DNA of 36,704 nt, from assembly GCA_903906425.1 (NCBI GenBank), contig CAIVKH010000121.1, positions 1 through 36,704 of the forward strand, in the 5' to 3' direction. The DNA comes from an uncultured bacterium. GTDB lineage: Bacteria > Verrucomicrobiota > Kiritimatiellia > CAIVKH01. A model generated the notes under the pieces. The model was not told the origin of the DNA. It saw only the letters and a program-made list of their open reading frames with translations, and did not search any database. Position numbers and translations under genes: made by a program. The first letter of the stretch is position 1; every line of letters starts with the position of its first letter. This document shows positions 15,435 through 23,984 of the stretch, piece after piece.

Positions 15435-17120
15435 CTAGGCGACGGGCAGCAGGATTGAAAACGTCGAGCCGACGCCCGGCTCGCTGTCCACATCAATTGT
15501 GCCGCCGTGGCTCTCGACGAGCATGAAGCTGATGGCCAGGCCGAGGCCCGTGCCGCCGGCGCCAGAGCTTTGATGCTTGGTGGTGAAGAACGGTTCGAAG
15601 ACGCGGCGGCGCTGCTCGTCGCTCATGCCCTTGCCGTTGTCGCGAAACGAAACGCGCGCCCAGCTCTTGTCGCCCTTCGAAATCTGCTCCGATTGAATTC
15701 GGATAACCTTGTCCGGTTTGTCCATCGCCTGGACGCCGTTCAAAATGATGTTGATCATGACCTGCTTGAGCTGGTTCTCGTCGAACATCAGCGGCGGCAG
15801 CGAATCGTCAAATTGCGTTTCGATTCTCACGCCGGCCTTGCGCGCCTCGACCTGCACAAAGGCCGTCGTGTTGGTGATCAGACTGTTGATGTTGCCGCGC
15901 GTCATCGCCGGCACGCCCGGCTTCGCAAACTTCAGCAGGCCGTTGATGATCTCGGTGCAATACTCGGTTCCCTTTTCAATGTTGTCGAGGTCCTCGCCGA
16001 TACCGAACTGTTTTACCACGGCCGGATCGCGCTTACTCAATTTCGACTTGATGAGGCCGGCGTAGCCGAGAATCACCGTGAGCGGATTTTTCACGTCGTG
16101 GACGATGCCGGACGCGAGCCGCCCGATGGCCGCAAGTTTTTCCGACTGCACGAGCCGGCTCTGCGCCGTCTTGAGATCCTGGTGCGCCACATGAAGCGCG
16201 GCCTTGTCGTACGCGATCTTTTCGTAAAGCCGCGCATTTTCCAGCGCCGCGCCCGCGAGCACGCCCACGGCCGCCAGCAGCCGTAAATCATCACGCGTGA
16301 ATTTGTGCTCCGGGGTCACGCTGTCAACGTGAAGAATTCCAATCATGCCCTTTTGCGTTTGCAGCGGCGCGCAGATCGCCGAGCACATGTTGCTGATGCG
16401 GATGCTGTCGCCCGCGCGGAAGCGCTCGTCATTCATCGCGTCGTAGGTCAGCAGCGCGCGCTTTTCGCGCATCACCTGGTCCAGCAGCGTCACGCTGTAC
16501 GGCTCGCCCGCCAGCGCCCCGGCCTTCCGCACGCGCTTGGCTTTGCATTCGAGCTTGCCCGTTTTCTCGTCCACCAGATGAATCGAGCAACGGTCAATCT
16601 TCGGATTTTCATCCAGCAGGATGTCAATCAGCCGCGGCAGCAGCTGCGACGTTTCCAGCAGCCCGCTCACGTCGCGGCTCACGCGATACAAAACTTCGAG
16701 ATCGGATTTCGCGCGCCGCAATTCTGCCAGGCCGCCGGTTTCATCGCGCAGCGACGCGCCCGCGGCGATCGCATCCATCGAGATCGTCTGCGCCTTCGAC
16801 GGCTCTGCGACGATCGTCTGCTCGCCGACGACCGGCAGGCGGAATCGCAGCGTCGTGCCGCCCGCCGTGATGAGATCGCCGTCCTGCAACGGCCGGCGCG
16901 TCACGCGCTCGCCGTTTACGCGCGTGCCGTTTGCGCTCTCGCGGTCAAGAAGGACGGTCTGCCCGTCGCGCGAATGAAACTCCGCGTGGAATCGCGAAAC
17001 CTGTAGATCGCCGAGCGAAATTCCGCATACCCGGTCGCGGCCCATCACCACGATGGAATCGTTCAGCGAAACGCTCAGCCCCTTGTCGGGGCCGTCTATG
17101 ACAACGATCGATGCTTGCAT
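15435..17120 (-). CDS. Cytosolic sensor histidine kinase with FHA and GAF domains
   Basis: A 561-residue kinase without membrane segments. Residues ~1-100 are an FHA domain (GRDRVCGISLGDLQVSRFHAEF, then SANGTRVNGERV), which binds phosphothreonine peptides. A GAF domain follows (LLETSQLLPRLIDILLDENPKIDRCSIHLVDE ... GILHVDSVTPEHKFTRDDLRLL). The transmitter has an H-box with HDVKNPLTVILGYAGLI, an N-box INIILNGVQAM, G1 DNGKGM and G2 GTGLGLA. ATG 17120 (MQASIVVIDG) was chosen because it follows GGAG closely and directly opens the FHA fold. No response regulator is next to it, so its partner lies elsewhere. It is divergent from alaS. The FHA domain suggests crosstalk with Ser/Thr kinases. Confidence 0.92.
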   Translation of the reverse strand: MQASIVVIDGPDKGLSVSLNDSIVVMGRDRVCGISLGDLQVSRFHAEFHSRDGQTVLLDRESANGTRVNGERVTRRPLQDGDLITAGGTTLRFRLPVVGEQTIVAEPSKAQTISMDAIAAGASLRDETGGLAELRRAKSDLEVLYRVSRDVSGLLETSQLLPRLIDILLDENPKIDRCSIHLVDEKTGKLECKAKRVRKAGALAGEPYSVTLLDQVMREKRALLTYDAMNDERFRAGDSIRISNMCSAICAPLQTQKGMIGILHVDSVTPEHKFTRDDLRLLAAVGVLAGAALENARLYEKIAYDKAALHVAHQDLKTAQSRLVQSEKLAAIGRLASGIVHDVKNPLTVILGYAGLIKSKLSKRDPAVVKQFGIGEDLDNIEKGTEYCTEIINGLLKFAKPGVPAMTRGNINSLITNTTAFVQVEARKAGVRIETQFDDSLPPLMFDENQLKQVMINIILNGVQAMDKPDKVIRIQSEQISKGDKSWARVSFRDNGKGMSDEQRRRVFEPFFTTKHQSSGAGGTGLGLAISFMLVESHGGTIDVDSEPGVGSTFSILLPVA

Positions 17121-17201
17121 GAGACTCCGGCTTCTGCGGGGCACTATAACGAAAGCGCGCCAGCCGCAAAGCGCGATCTGCGTCTCCGCGATTTCCGCCA
17201 A

Positions 17202-17249
17202 TTCCAATCATTGAAAAAGACCGTCCCCGAATTTCTCCAATCATTGGAA
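17202..17249. repeat. Paired palindrome element, both copies imperfect
   Basis: TTCCAATCATTGAAA (17202-17216) and CTCCAATCATTGGAA (17235-17249), 33 bases apart, in the divergent gap between the kinase and alaS. Each copy has one outer mismatch, so this is a decaying copy. Confidence 0.85.
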
Positions 17250-17356
17250 ACGCCGGTCCGGCGCGGCGCAACCCGGGCGGCAAGCCCGCGCTCCGGTGTT
17301 GAACCGCACCGCGCCGATGTGCATGATGCCGCCCTTTTTTATGCGGAGACACAATC

Positions 17357-20314
17357 ATGACCAGCGCTGAAGTCCGGCAGTCGTTCCTCGATTTCTTCAA
17401 ATCGAAGCAGCACACCATCGTCCCGTCGTCGAGCCTCATGCCCGACTCGCCCAACCTGCTTTTCACCAACGCGGGCATGAACCAGTTCGTGCCGATCTTC
17501 CTCGGCCAGCGGAATTGCCCCTACACGCCCGGCCGCGCCGCCGACACGCAGAAGTGCATCCGCGCGGGCGGAAAGCACAACGACCTCGAAGACGTCGGCC
17601 TCGACACCTATCACCACACATTTTTCGAGATGCTCGGCAACTGGAGCTTCGGCGATTATTTCAAAAAGGAATCCATCGAGTGGGGCTGGGAACTGCTCAC
17701 GAAGGTCTGGAAATTCCCCGCCAGCCGACTCTACGCCACTGTGTACAAACCCGATCCGGCGAAGGGCGATCCCGCCTCGTTCGATCAGGAGGCGTTCGAC
17801 ATCTGGGCGGAAATTTTCAAAGCCGAGGGACTCGATCCCGCGATCCACATTGTCTTCGGAAACAAGAAGGACAATTTCTGGATGATGGGCGATACCGGCC
17901 CGTGCGGACCGTGCTCCGAAATCCATGTTGACCTCACGCCCGGCGGGGACACGAGAGGCATGCTCGTCAACAAGAGCAGCGCCGAGTGCATCGAAATCTG
18001 GAATCACGTCTTCATCCAGTTCAACGCCAACGCCGACGGCTCGTTCGTCGAGCTTCCCGCGCGCCACGTTGACACCGGCATGGGCTTCGAGCGCGTCGCC
18101 GGCATCATGCAATGCACGAAGAAATTCACCGACTTCTCGCGCCCCGTCTCGAACTACGAGAGCGATGTCTTCCGCCCGATCTTCGACGAACTCCAGCGCC
18201 TCAGCGGCAAGCGCTACACCTCGACCCTCCCCGCGCCCGGCACCAACGGCGCGAACGAGCAGGAGAAAATCGACGTCGCCTTCCGCGTCATCGCCGACCA
18301 CATCCGCACGCTCGGCTTCGCCATCGCCGACGGAATTTTACCCGGCAACACCGACCGCAACTACGTCCTCCGCCGCATCCATCGCAGAATGACGAGCTAT
18401 GCGAGAACCGTTGGCATCTCTGGCGATCAACTAATCAGGCTGCAGAACTCCCTTGTGGATACGCTCGCAAATGAAATGGGCGAAGTTTTTCCAGAAATTC
18501 GTCAACGCGGCGAATTCGTCAAAGAAGCGCTTCGCAACGAAGCAAATGGTTTTAACCGAACCGTGGAACGTGGGATTTCATTGGACCAAGAATTCTACGC
18601 TGGCGTTTGCGACGCAGAATCTTTGCTTGATGGATACACAAAGCACAAAAAGTCATTCGTCGTTGCGACAGAGATCGATTCATTGGCCGGGCGAATTCGC
18701 AACAATCCGATGATGCGACTTGTACTGGCATACGCGCTCGGCAACGACTTCGAAGAAGTTAGTCGTCTAAACGATTCAGCCGATCTCTTGGCGAATCGTT
18801 TCCTCGCCCTGATCGTGGCAGACGATTCCGCTCAACTGAAAGAAATGCGACGCAAGCTCCGCATAATCCCAGGAACATTTGCTTTCAAACTTTACGACAC
18901 GTACGGCTTCCCTCTTGATCTCACCGAATTGCTATCACGTGAGAAAGGGCTAGTTGTTGACACCGTCGGCTTCGAAAAGTTGATGGAAGAGCAGCGCGCC
19001 CGTGCCCGGGCGGCACAGAAGAAGACAGTGATCGAGGTTTCGCAGATCAAGTCGGATGTCGCGACGAAGTTCATCGGCTACGACGCGCTCGCGACGGATG
19101 CGAAGGTGATGGATGTCGTGGACGTGAAGGGCCGCACCGCGGTCATCCTCGATGTCTCGCCGTGCTACGCGGAAATGGGCGGCCAGATCGGCGACACGGG
19201 CGAAATTTCGCTCGGCGGAAATCTGTGGCGCGTCACCGACACGCAAAAAGTCGGCAACGCGTACCTGCATTTCATCGAGGGCGGCGATGCCCCGGCAACC
19301 GGTGCGGAAATCCGTCTCGCGGTGGATACGGCGCGGCGCTCGGCGATTCAGCGGCACCACACCGTCACGCACATGATGCACTGGGCGCTGCACGAGGTCG
19401 TCAGCAAGGACGCGTCGCAAAAAGGTTCGTCGGTCACGCCGGACAAGCTGACGTTCGACTTCAACAGCGCGGCGCTGACGCCGACGCAGATTGCGGACAT
19501 CGAGCGGCTGGTGAACCAGCGCATCCTCGAAAATAGCGCCGTGAACTGGCAGGAGATGCCGCTTGCCGAAATCAAAGGTCACAAGGAAATCCAGCAGTTC
19601 TTCGGCGAAAAGTACGGCGACATCGTCCGCGTGGTGCAGATCGGCGGCAAGGCAGGCGCGCTTGACGGTTGGAGCATGGAACTCTGCGGAGGCACGCACG
19701 CGCGGGCCACCGGCGAGATCGGCATCTTCCGCATCGTCGCCGAAAGCTCCATCGCTGCCGGCATCCGCCGTATCGAAGCGGTTTGCGGCATGCCCGCGTT
19801 CGACTGGTCGCGCCGCGAGCACGACATTCTGCAAAGCATTTCGCAGCGATTGAGCGTTCCCGCGAACGAAGTCAGCGCCCGTCTCGACATGGTGCTCGAT
19901 CACGTGAAGAAACTGGAAAAAGAAATCAAAGCCCGCGCGAACGCCGCGGCGATGGGACAGGTTGATTCGCTCGTCGCCTCCGCGAAGGAAGTGAACGGCA
20001 AGAAACTGATCGCCGCCGACGTTGGCGAACTCGACTCCGAGACGATGCGAAATCTCGTCACGGCCGTGCGCGCCAAATTCCCGTCGGGCCTGATCGTCCT
20101 CGCCGCGCCGAGCGGCAGCAAAGTTCAGTTCATCGCGAACGCGGACGAGGCGCTTGTGAAAGCCGGTGTTCACTGCGGCAAGCTGATCGGCGCGGTCGCA
20201 AAGATCGCGGGCGGCGGCGGCGGCGGCAAACCGCATCAGGCCGAAGCCGGCGGCAAGGACGTCTCAAAAGTCGCCGCCGCGCTGGCGGAGGCCGCAAAGA
20301 TTCTCGGCGGCTGA
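17357..20314 (+). CDS. alaS: Alanyl-tRNA synthetase with an internal insertion
   Basis: A 985-residue enzyme charging tRNA-Ala, about 100 residues longer than usual. The class II core is complete: SSSLMPDSPNLLFTNAGMNQF, RAGGKHNDLEDVG, HHTFFEMLGNWSFGDYFK, and VDTGMGFERV. The editing domain has HTVTH (H668, H672) and CGGTH (C777, H781), the zinc-binding set that clears Ser-tRNA. The C-Ala domain ends in a Gly run, then KPHQAEAGGKD. Residues ~415-502 have no counterpart in the usual AlaRS: they fall between the segment ending SLDQEFY and IIPGTFAFKLYDTYGFPLDLTE. The frame is intact. GGAG at 17345-17348 supports ATG 17357. The surrounding DNA (about 18385-18960) has a visibly lower GC and different codon choice. 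Confidence 0.96.
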   Translation: MTSAEVRQSFLDFFKSKQHTIVPSSSLMPDSPNLLFTNAGMNQFVPIFLGQRNCPYTPGRAADTQKCIRAGGKHNDLEDVGLDTYHHTFFEMLGNWSFGDYFKKESIEWGWELLTKVWKFPASRLYATVYKPDPAKGDPASFDQEAFDIWAEIFKAEGLDPAIHIVFGNKKDNFWMMGDTGPCGPCSEIHVDLTPGGDTRGMLVNKSSAECIEIWNHVFIQFNANADGSFVELPARHVDTGMGFERVAGIMQCTKKFTDFSRPVSNYESDVFRPIFDELQRLSGKRYTSTLPAPGTNGANEQEKIDVAFRVIADHIRTLGFAIADGILPGNTDRNYVLRRIHRRMTSYARTVGISGDQLIRLQNSLVDTLANEMGEVFPEIRQRGEFVKEALRNEANGFNRTVERGISLDQEFYAGVCDAESLLDGYTKHKKSFVVATEIDSLAGRIRNNPMMRLVLAYALGNDFEEVSRLNDSADLLANRFLALIVADDSAQLKEMRRKLRIIPGTFAFKLYDTYGFPLDLTELLSREKGLVVDTVGFEKLMEEQRARARAAQKKTVIEVSQIKSDVATKFIGYDALATDAKVMDVVDVKGRTAVILDVSPCYAEMGGQIGDTGEISLGGNLWRVTDTQKVGNAYLHFIEGGDAPATGAEIRLAVDTARRSAIQRHHTVTHMMHWALHEVVSKDASQKGSSVTPDKLTFDFNSAALTPTQIADIERLVNQRILENSAVNWQEMPLAEIKGHKEIQQFFGEKYGDIVRVVQIGGKAGALDGWSMELCGGTHARATGEIGIFRIVAESSIAAGIRRIEAVCGMPAFDWSRREHDILQSISQRLSVPANEVSARLDMVLDHVKKLEKEIKARANAAAMGQVDSLVASAKEVNGKKLIAADVGELDSETMRNLVTAVRAKFPSGLIVLAAPSGSKVQFIANADEALVKAGVHCGKLIGAVAKIAGGGGGGKPHQAEAGGKDVSKVAAALAEAAKILGG
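18385..18960 (+). other. Lower-GC segment inside alaS holding the ~88-residue insertion
   Basis: Two sampled 60-base lines (18421-18480 and 18541-18600) contain about 50% and 45% G+C, against 65% in the flanking line 18241-18300. Codons such as CTA, ATA-rich and AAT choices appear here but not in the flanks. The segment spans conserved AlaRS sequence (residues 344-414 and 503-535) and, between them, the unusual insertion at 18599-18860. This pattern fits replacement by homologous recombination with a divergent alaS. Confidence 0.7.
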
Positions 20315-20328
20315 GCGCGTCCGCTTTT

Positions 20329-20408
20329 TTCCAACGGTTGGAAAGTTTCGTTTGCGGCGGTTTCCAATGATTGGAAATTTGCGCGGCGGTCTTTTCCAAT
20401 CATTGGAA
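20329..20408. repeat. Triple palindrome element
   Basis: Three copies at 20329-20343 (TTCCAACGGTTGGAA), 20362-20376 (TTCCAATGATTGGAA) and 20394-20408 (TTCCAATCATTGGAA), with 33 and 32 bases start to start. The first copy changes both arms (CAAC/GTTG instead of CAAT/ATTG) so that the dyad stays perfect. Confidence 0.93.
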
Positions 20409-20448
20409 GTTTCCGAAAAGCTGTTTTCGATGCGGCCAGCTCAAACGA

Positions 20449-20484
20449 TTGAGGCGCGGCCCGCGGTAGCGGGGCGCGCCTCAA
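20449..20484. terminator. Long hairpin between convergent alaS and the MFS gene
   Basis: TTGAGGCGCG (20449-20458) pairs with CGCGCCTCAA (20475-20484); inside, after one mismatch, five more pairs form around a GGTA loop. It is followed by TAGTTTT on the plus side. It probably serves both convergent genes, mainly alaS. Confidence 0.65.
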
Positions 20485-20511
20485 ATAGTTTTCAGACAAC
20501 AATTTTTCCGG

Positions 20512-22821
20512 TCAGTGGCCGGAGACGTTTACGCCGCGCGCGTCTTCGAGGTGGCTGAGGCGCGACCAGTTGAAGCCGTAGAGGCCGATGAGCACGAAGC
20601 ACGCAAACGGCATCCAGAAGGCCGCGGACATGTTGAAGACGTCGCCGAGGTGGCCCATGAACTTGGGCATGAGCGCGCCGCCGGTGATGGACATGACGAT
20701 GAATGCGGAGGCTTTCTTCTTCGACTGGGTTCCGAGGCCGGAGATGCCGAGCGCGAAGATGGTCGGGAACATGATGGACATGAAGAAGTAGCTGGCGAAG
20801 ACCGCAAAGACCGAGATCCAGCCGAGTTTGGCGATGACCAGACCGCAGACCGCAACGTTGACCCAGCCGTACAGGCCGAGAACCTTGTGGGCGGAGGCGC
20901 GCCGCATGATGCCCGCGCCGGTGATCCGGCCCAGAAGAAAGAATGCGAAGGCGATGGCGGACAGATTGCCGGCGCCTTTGTCGCTTAGTGATTTGAAGCT
21001 GTCGTTGTAGGCGAATTCGGCGGGCATGGCATCGCGTAGCAACATGCGGTTCAGGCGGAGACGTCCGTTGTCATCGGTGGGCGCTTCTTCGGCGAGCTTC
21101 TTGGTTTCCTCGGCCAGCGTCACGCCTTCGAATCGCGGCGGATCATAGAGGACGGGCAGCCGGGCGAGTTCGGTGGGATAGACGGATTCGAGCAGGAGGC
21201 GGTTGAGGCGGCCCCAGCATTTTTCCTGGCGCTTCTCTGCGAGGATCTTCTTGGCTTCCCAGTTGACTGAGGCGCTGGCGAAACGCTCCGCCGTGTAGAG
21301 TTCGGTGTTGCCGATGACCTTGTTGAGGTCCTTGGACAGGGCAAATTGCAGGAAGGCCAGGTTCTTCGGCGTGGCTTCGGCCTTGTATGCGGCGATCGCA
21401 CGCTGCGCACGTGGGGTGAGTTTTTCTGCAAGGAAGGCCGAGACGGGATCCGCCTTGTCCGTCAACTTCTTTACAAGCGCGGGCCCGTCCTTGATGTCTT
21501 CTTCCGAGAGCTTGGAGTTAAGCTCGGAGCGAAGAATTTCGTTGATGTTCTTCAGTACGATGCCGGGGAGTTTCTTCGCGACGACCGGATCGGCCGCGCT
21601 GCCGGCCAGCGCAGCCGTGGCGTCGGAAGACAAATGCTCCGCCAGAAACGCGGCAGTCGGACCAGCCTTGGTGGCAAGGCGGTTGGTCAGCGATGAGAAG
21701 TTGGGCATGTCGGCAGGCGACATCGCGATGCGGCTTTCGATCCAGCCCCATTTCTTGAGTACGCCTTCGTTCGCCGACGCCGGAAGCACGGGCACCATGG
21801 AATAGCCGTTGTTCTTGTCCACGGTCATGCTGTTGATGAAGAAACTGAAGATGCCGGCCTGGGCGGCGACATAGAGGAACTGCGAGAGCGTGGCGCCCGA
21901 GAAATGCGGATGGGCCCAGATGCTGTGCGAGGTCGCCTTGCGGGCGAAGGTGGTTACCAACGGAAGGCTGAGAACTACAAAACCAATGACGACATACGGC
22001 AGCCATTTGCCGATGGGCGCGAAAGCTACCTTGCTGATGACATTCGGCAAAATCGTGTTGAGAATGAGGTAAAGCGACAGTCCAAGGGCGCAGACGTTGA
22101 GGAACAGGAACAGCAGGATGAGCGGGCGGCTCTTCTCTTTGGCCACCTGCACGCCTGGCGCCTTGTCATCGGTGTGATACTCGTCCTCCACCTTGATGTC
22201 GGGCACATAGGCGAAGATGAACGTGATGGCGATGGCCACGACCACGACGGCGATGCCCACGTAGGGGATGAACAGCTGACCCTGCGCCTTTTCGACGCCC
22301 TGGTCCGAATAGAAGAACATCGAGGCGATGATCGGTCCAACGATCCAGCCCACGCCGTTGCAGGATTGGGCCAGATTGATGCGCGATGGCCCGAACTCCC
22401 TCGGACCCAGCACGGTGGTGTAGGGATTGGCCACCGTTTCCAGGACGGTGAGTCCCATGGCGATGGCGCACACGCCCAGCAGGAAGGCCCAGAATTCGTT
22501 GATCTGCGTCGCGGGCCAGAACCAGCAACCGCCCACCGCCACGAGAAGGAGTCCGAAGATGATACCGCCTTTGTAGCCGATGCGCCGCGTGATCAAGCCC
22601 GCAGGAAGTGCCATTAGGGCATAGCCCATGTAGTGCGCAAACTGCACCCAGGCTGACTGCGCCTTCGTCAGACCCAGTTGATCCTGGAAGTGCTTGTCCA
22701 TCGTATCGATCATGCTGTTGCAGATGCCCCAGATGCAGAACAGCGAACTGACCAGAATGAAGGTGAACAGGATATTTTTCCCATCCGCCAGGACGAACAT
22801 GCCCCGTTTTTCTGTGCTCAT
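20512..22821 (-). CDS. FHS-family (FucP-like) MFS sugar transporter with a large periplasmic insert
   Basis: A 769-residue major facilitator, against about 430 in FucP. The N-terminal half has six helices and family marks: LFCIWGICNSMIDTM, QSAWVQFAHYMGYALMALPAG, and ETVANPYTTVLGP. Two extra helices lie at about 232-258 and 273-293. Then comes canonical helix 7 (QFLYVAAQAGIFSFFIN), an insert of about 278 residues (335-612), and five last helices ending FVLIGLYGFNW. By MFS topology the insert faces the periplasm. It has an internal duplication: residues ~377-405 and ~448-476 share the pattern K-A-x-P-x-x-AFLAE-x-L, and ~536-555 and ~585-606 share the pattern LNR-x-LL-x(4)-P-x-E. GGAGG lies before ATG 22821. 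The substrate may be fucose or another sugar; the nearby fucosidase supports this. Confidence 0.88.
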   Translation of the reverse strand: MSTEKRGMFVLADGKNILFTFILVSSLFCIWGICNSMIDTMDKHFQDQLGLTKAQSAWVQFAHYMGYALMALPAGLITRRIGYKGGIIFGLLLVAVGGCWFWPATQINEFWAFLLGVCAIAMGLTVLETVANPYTTVLGPREFGPSRINLAQSCNGVGWIVGPIIASMFFYSDQGVEKAQGQLFIPYVGIAVVVVAIAITFIFAYVPDIKVEDEYHTDDKAPGVQVAKEKSRPLILLFLFLNVCALGLSLYLILNTILPNVISKVAFAPIGKWLPYVVIGFVVLSLPLVTTFARKATSHSIWAHPHFSGATLSQFLYVAAQAGIFSFFINSMTVDKNNGYSMVPVLPASANEGVLKKWGWIESRIAMSPADMPNFSSLTNRLATKAGPTAAFLAEHLSSDATAALAGSAADPVVAKKLPGIVLKNINEILRSELNSKLSEEDIKDGPALVKKLTDKADPVSAFLAEKLTPRAQRAIAAYKAEATPKNLAFLQFALSKDLNKVIGNTELYTAERFASASVNWEAKKILAEKRQEKCWGRLNRLLLESVYPTELARLPVLYDPPRFEGVTLAEETKKLAEEAPTDDNGRLRLNRMLLRDAMPAEFAYNDSFKSLSDKGAGNLSAIAFAFFLLGRITGAGIMRRASAHKVLGLYGWVNVAVCGLVIAKLGWISVFAVFASYFFMSIMFPTIFALGISGLGTQSKKKASAFIVMSITGGALMPKFMGHLGDVFNMSAAFWMPFACFVLIGLYGFNWSRLSHLEDARGVNVSGH

Positions 22822-22895
22822 GCGATACCTCCGAAAAGTTCAAACACGCGGGATCATTCCGCGACAATTGGGCCACGCTTGTATCGGAAAGCTCC

Positions 22896-22913
22896 GTGCC
22901 GCGCAAGCGGCAC
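22896..22913. promoter_or_regulatory. Perfect GCAA-loop hairpin between two minus-strand genes
   Basis: GTGCCGC (22896-22902), a GCAA tetraloop and GCGGCAC (22907-22913) lie in the 127-base gap between the lactonase gene and the downstream MFS gene. There is no T-tract. It could stabilise or process the shared transcript; no experimental support. Confidence 0.35.
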
Positions 22914-22948
22914 TTCGGGCCGGGAAGTGGTGAGCAAACGCGTGTTTC

Positions 22949-23854
22949 TTATTTGCCGGGATTGCCGCCGCGAACGCTCATGCGGATCGAATACAAATTC
23001 TCGCTGGCCGTGACGAAAAGTGTTTTGTGATCCTCGCCTCCGAAACTGACGTTGGCGGTCCATTTCTCGCCGGTCGGAATCGAGCCGAGTTTCTTTCCTG
23101 CCGGATCAGCGATGGTCACGCCATTCTGGTTTGTGAAATAGACATCGCCCTTTTCGTCTATTGTCATGCCGTCGGAATTGATCTCGCAATAGAGCGATTT
23201 GTTGGCGAGCGAACTGTCAGGCTGGATATCGAAGCGGTAGGTTTTCTTCGCGTTGATGTCGCAGACGTACAGAAGTTTTCCATCGGGCGTGCCGGTGATG
23301 CCGTTGGGCTGCGTGAGATCGGACGCGACGAGCCGCAGTTCCTTCGCGCCGGGGGCCAGATAATAAACGCCGCGCACGTCCTGCCATCCGTTCGTGTGTT
23401 TCCACCACGGCCGTTTGTAGAGCGGATCGCTCAGGTACATCCCGCCGTTCGGCGCGATCCACACGTCGTTCGGCCCGCAGAGCCGCTTGCCCTGGAAGCC
23501 CGTCACGAGCACCGTGGATTTGCCGTCGCGTGCAATGGACCACAGCTCGTTGTTCTCATCGGCACACGAAATCAGATTGCCAGCGCGGTCAAACATCATG
23601 CCGTTGGACCGGCCCGAGGGCTCAAGGAACGTCGAGAGTTTTCCGTCAACGCTCCATTTCATGATCCGGTTGTTCGGCTGGTCCGTGAAGAACACGTTCC
23701 CATCCGCATCGCTCGTCGGCCCCTCGGTGAACTTGAACCCGCCGGAAAGTTTTTCGAGCTGTGCGCCCGGCGCGACAATGCCCGCGAGGCCGGCGGGTTC
23801 GTCCGCAAGCGCCGTGGCCGCGGCCAGAATAATGAAGGGAAGAATTCTTTTCAT
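22949..23854 (-). CDS. Exported SMP-30/gluconolactonase-family protein
   Basis: A 301-residue six-bladed beta-propeller. Signal peptide: MKRILPFIILAAATALA-DEP. The metal site can be traced through Glu in KFTEGPTSDADGNVFFTD, Asn in GPNDVWIAPNGGMYLSDP, Asn in TQPNGITGTPDGKLLYV and Asp in INSDGMTIDEKGDVYFT. The family hydrolyses sugar lactones (gluconolactone, fuconolactone and others). Export to the periplasm argues for an extracytoplasmic lactone or a different ester. It is upstream of, and in the same direction as, the MFS gene, so a shared transcript is plausible. It is divergent from the cytochrome gene. Confidence 0.92.
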   Translation of the reverse strand: MKRILPFIILAAATALADEPAGLAGIVAPGAQLEKLSGGFKFTEGPTSDADGNVFFTDQPNNRIMKWSVDGKLSTFLEPSGRSNGMMFDRAGNLISCADENNELWSIARDGKSTVLVTGFQGKRLCGPNDVWIAPNGGMYLSDPLYKRPWWKHTNGWQDVRGVYYLAPGAKELRLVASDLTQPNGITGTPDGKLLYVCDINAKKTYRFDIQPDSSLANKSLYCEINSDGMTIDEKGDVYFTNQNGVTIADPAGKKLGSIPTGEKWTANVSFGGEDHKTLFVTASENLYSIRMSVRGGNPGK

Positions 23855-23984
23855 CGCTGAAATCTAGCCGTGCCGCCGCCGCGCTGCGATTTTTTTCGCG
23901 CAGCAATTGCCGTGACCGTGATCTTCGTGATAGAAAAATTTCGTCGTGCTATTCCCGTCCGGCGTGACGGGCACTGGAGTTGTA

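Noticed and set aside
18599..18860. Intein or group II intron inside alaS
   Set aside because: About 88 residues is too short for an intein, there is no N-terminal Cys/Ser splice block or terminal HN, and the frame is open throughout.
20449..20484. Insertion-sequence end
   Set aside because: It is a single hairpin between convergent genes with no transposase or matching second copy; better explained as a terminator.
23883..23904. Hairpin GCTGCG/CGCAGC in the gap between the lactonase and the cytochrome gene
   Set aside because: Six pairs with a ten-base T-rich loop between divergent genes; too weak to call a regulatory element.
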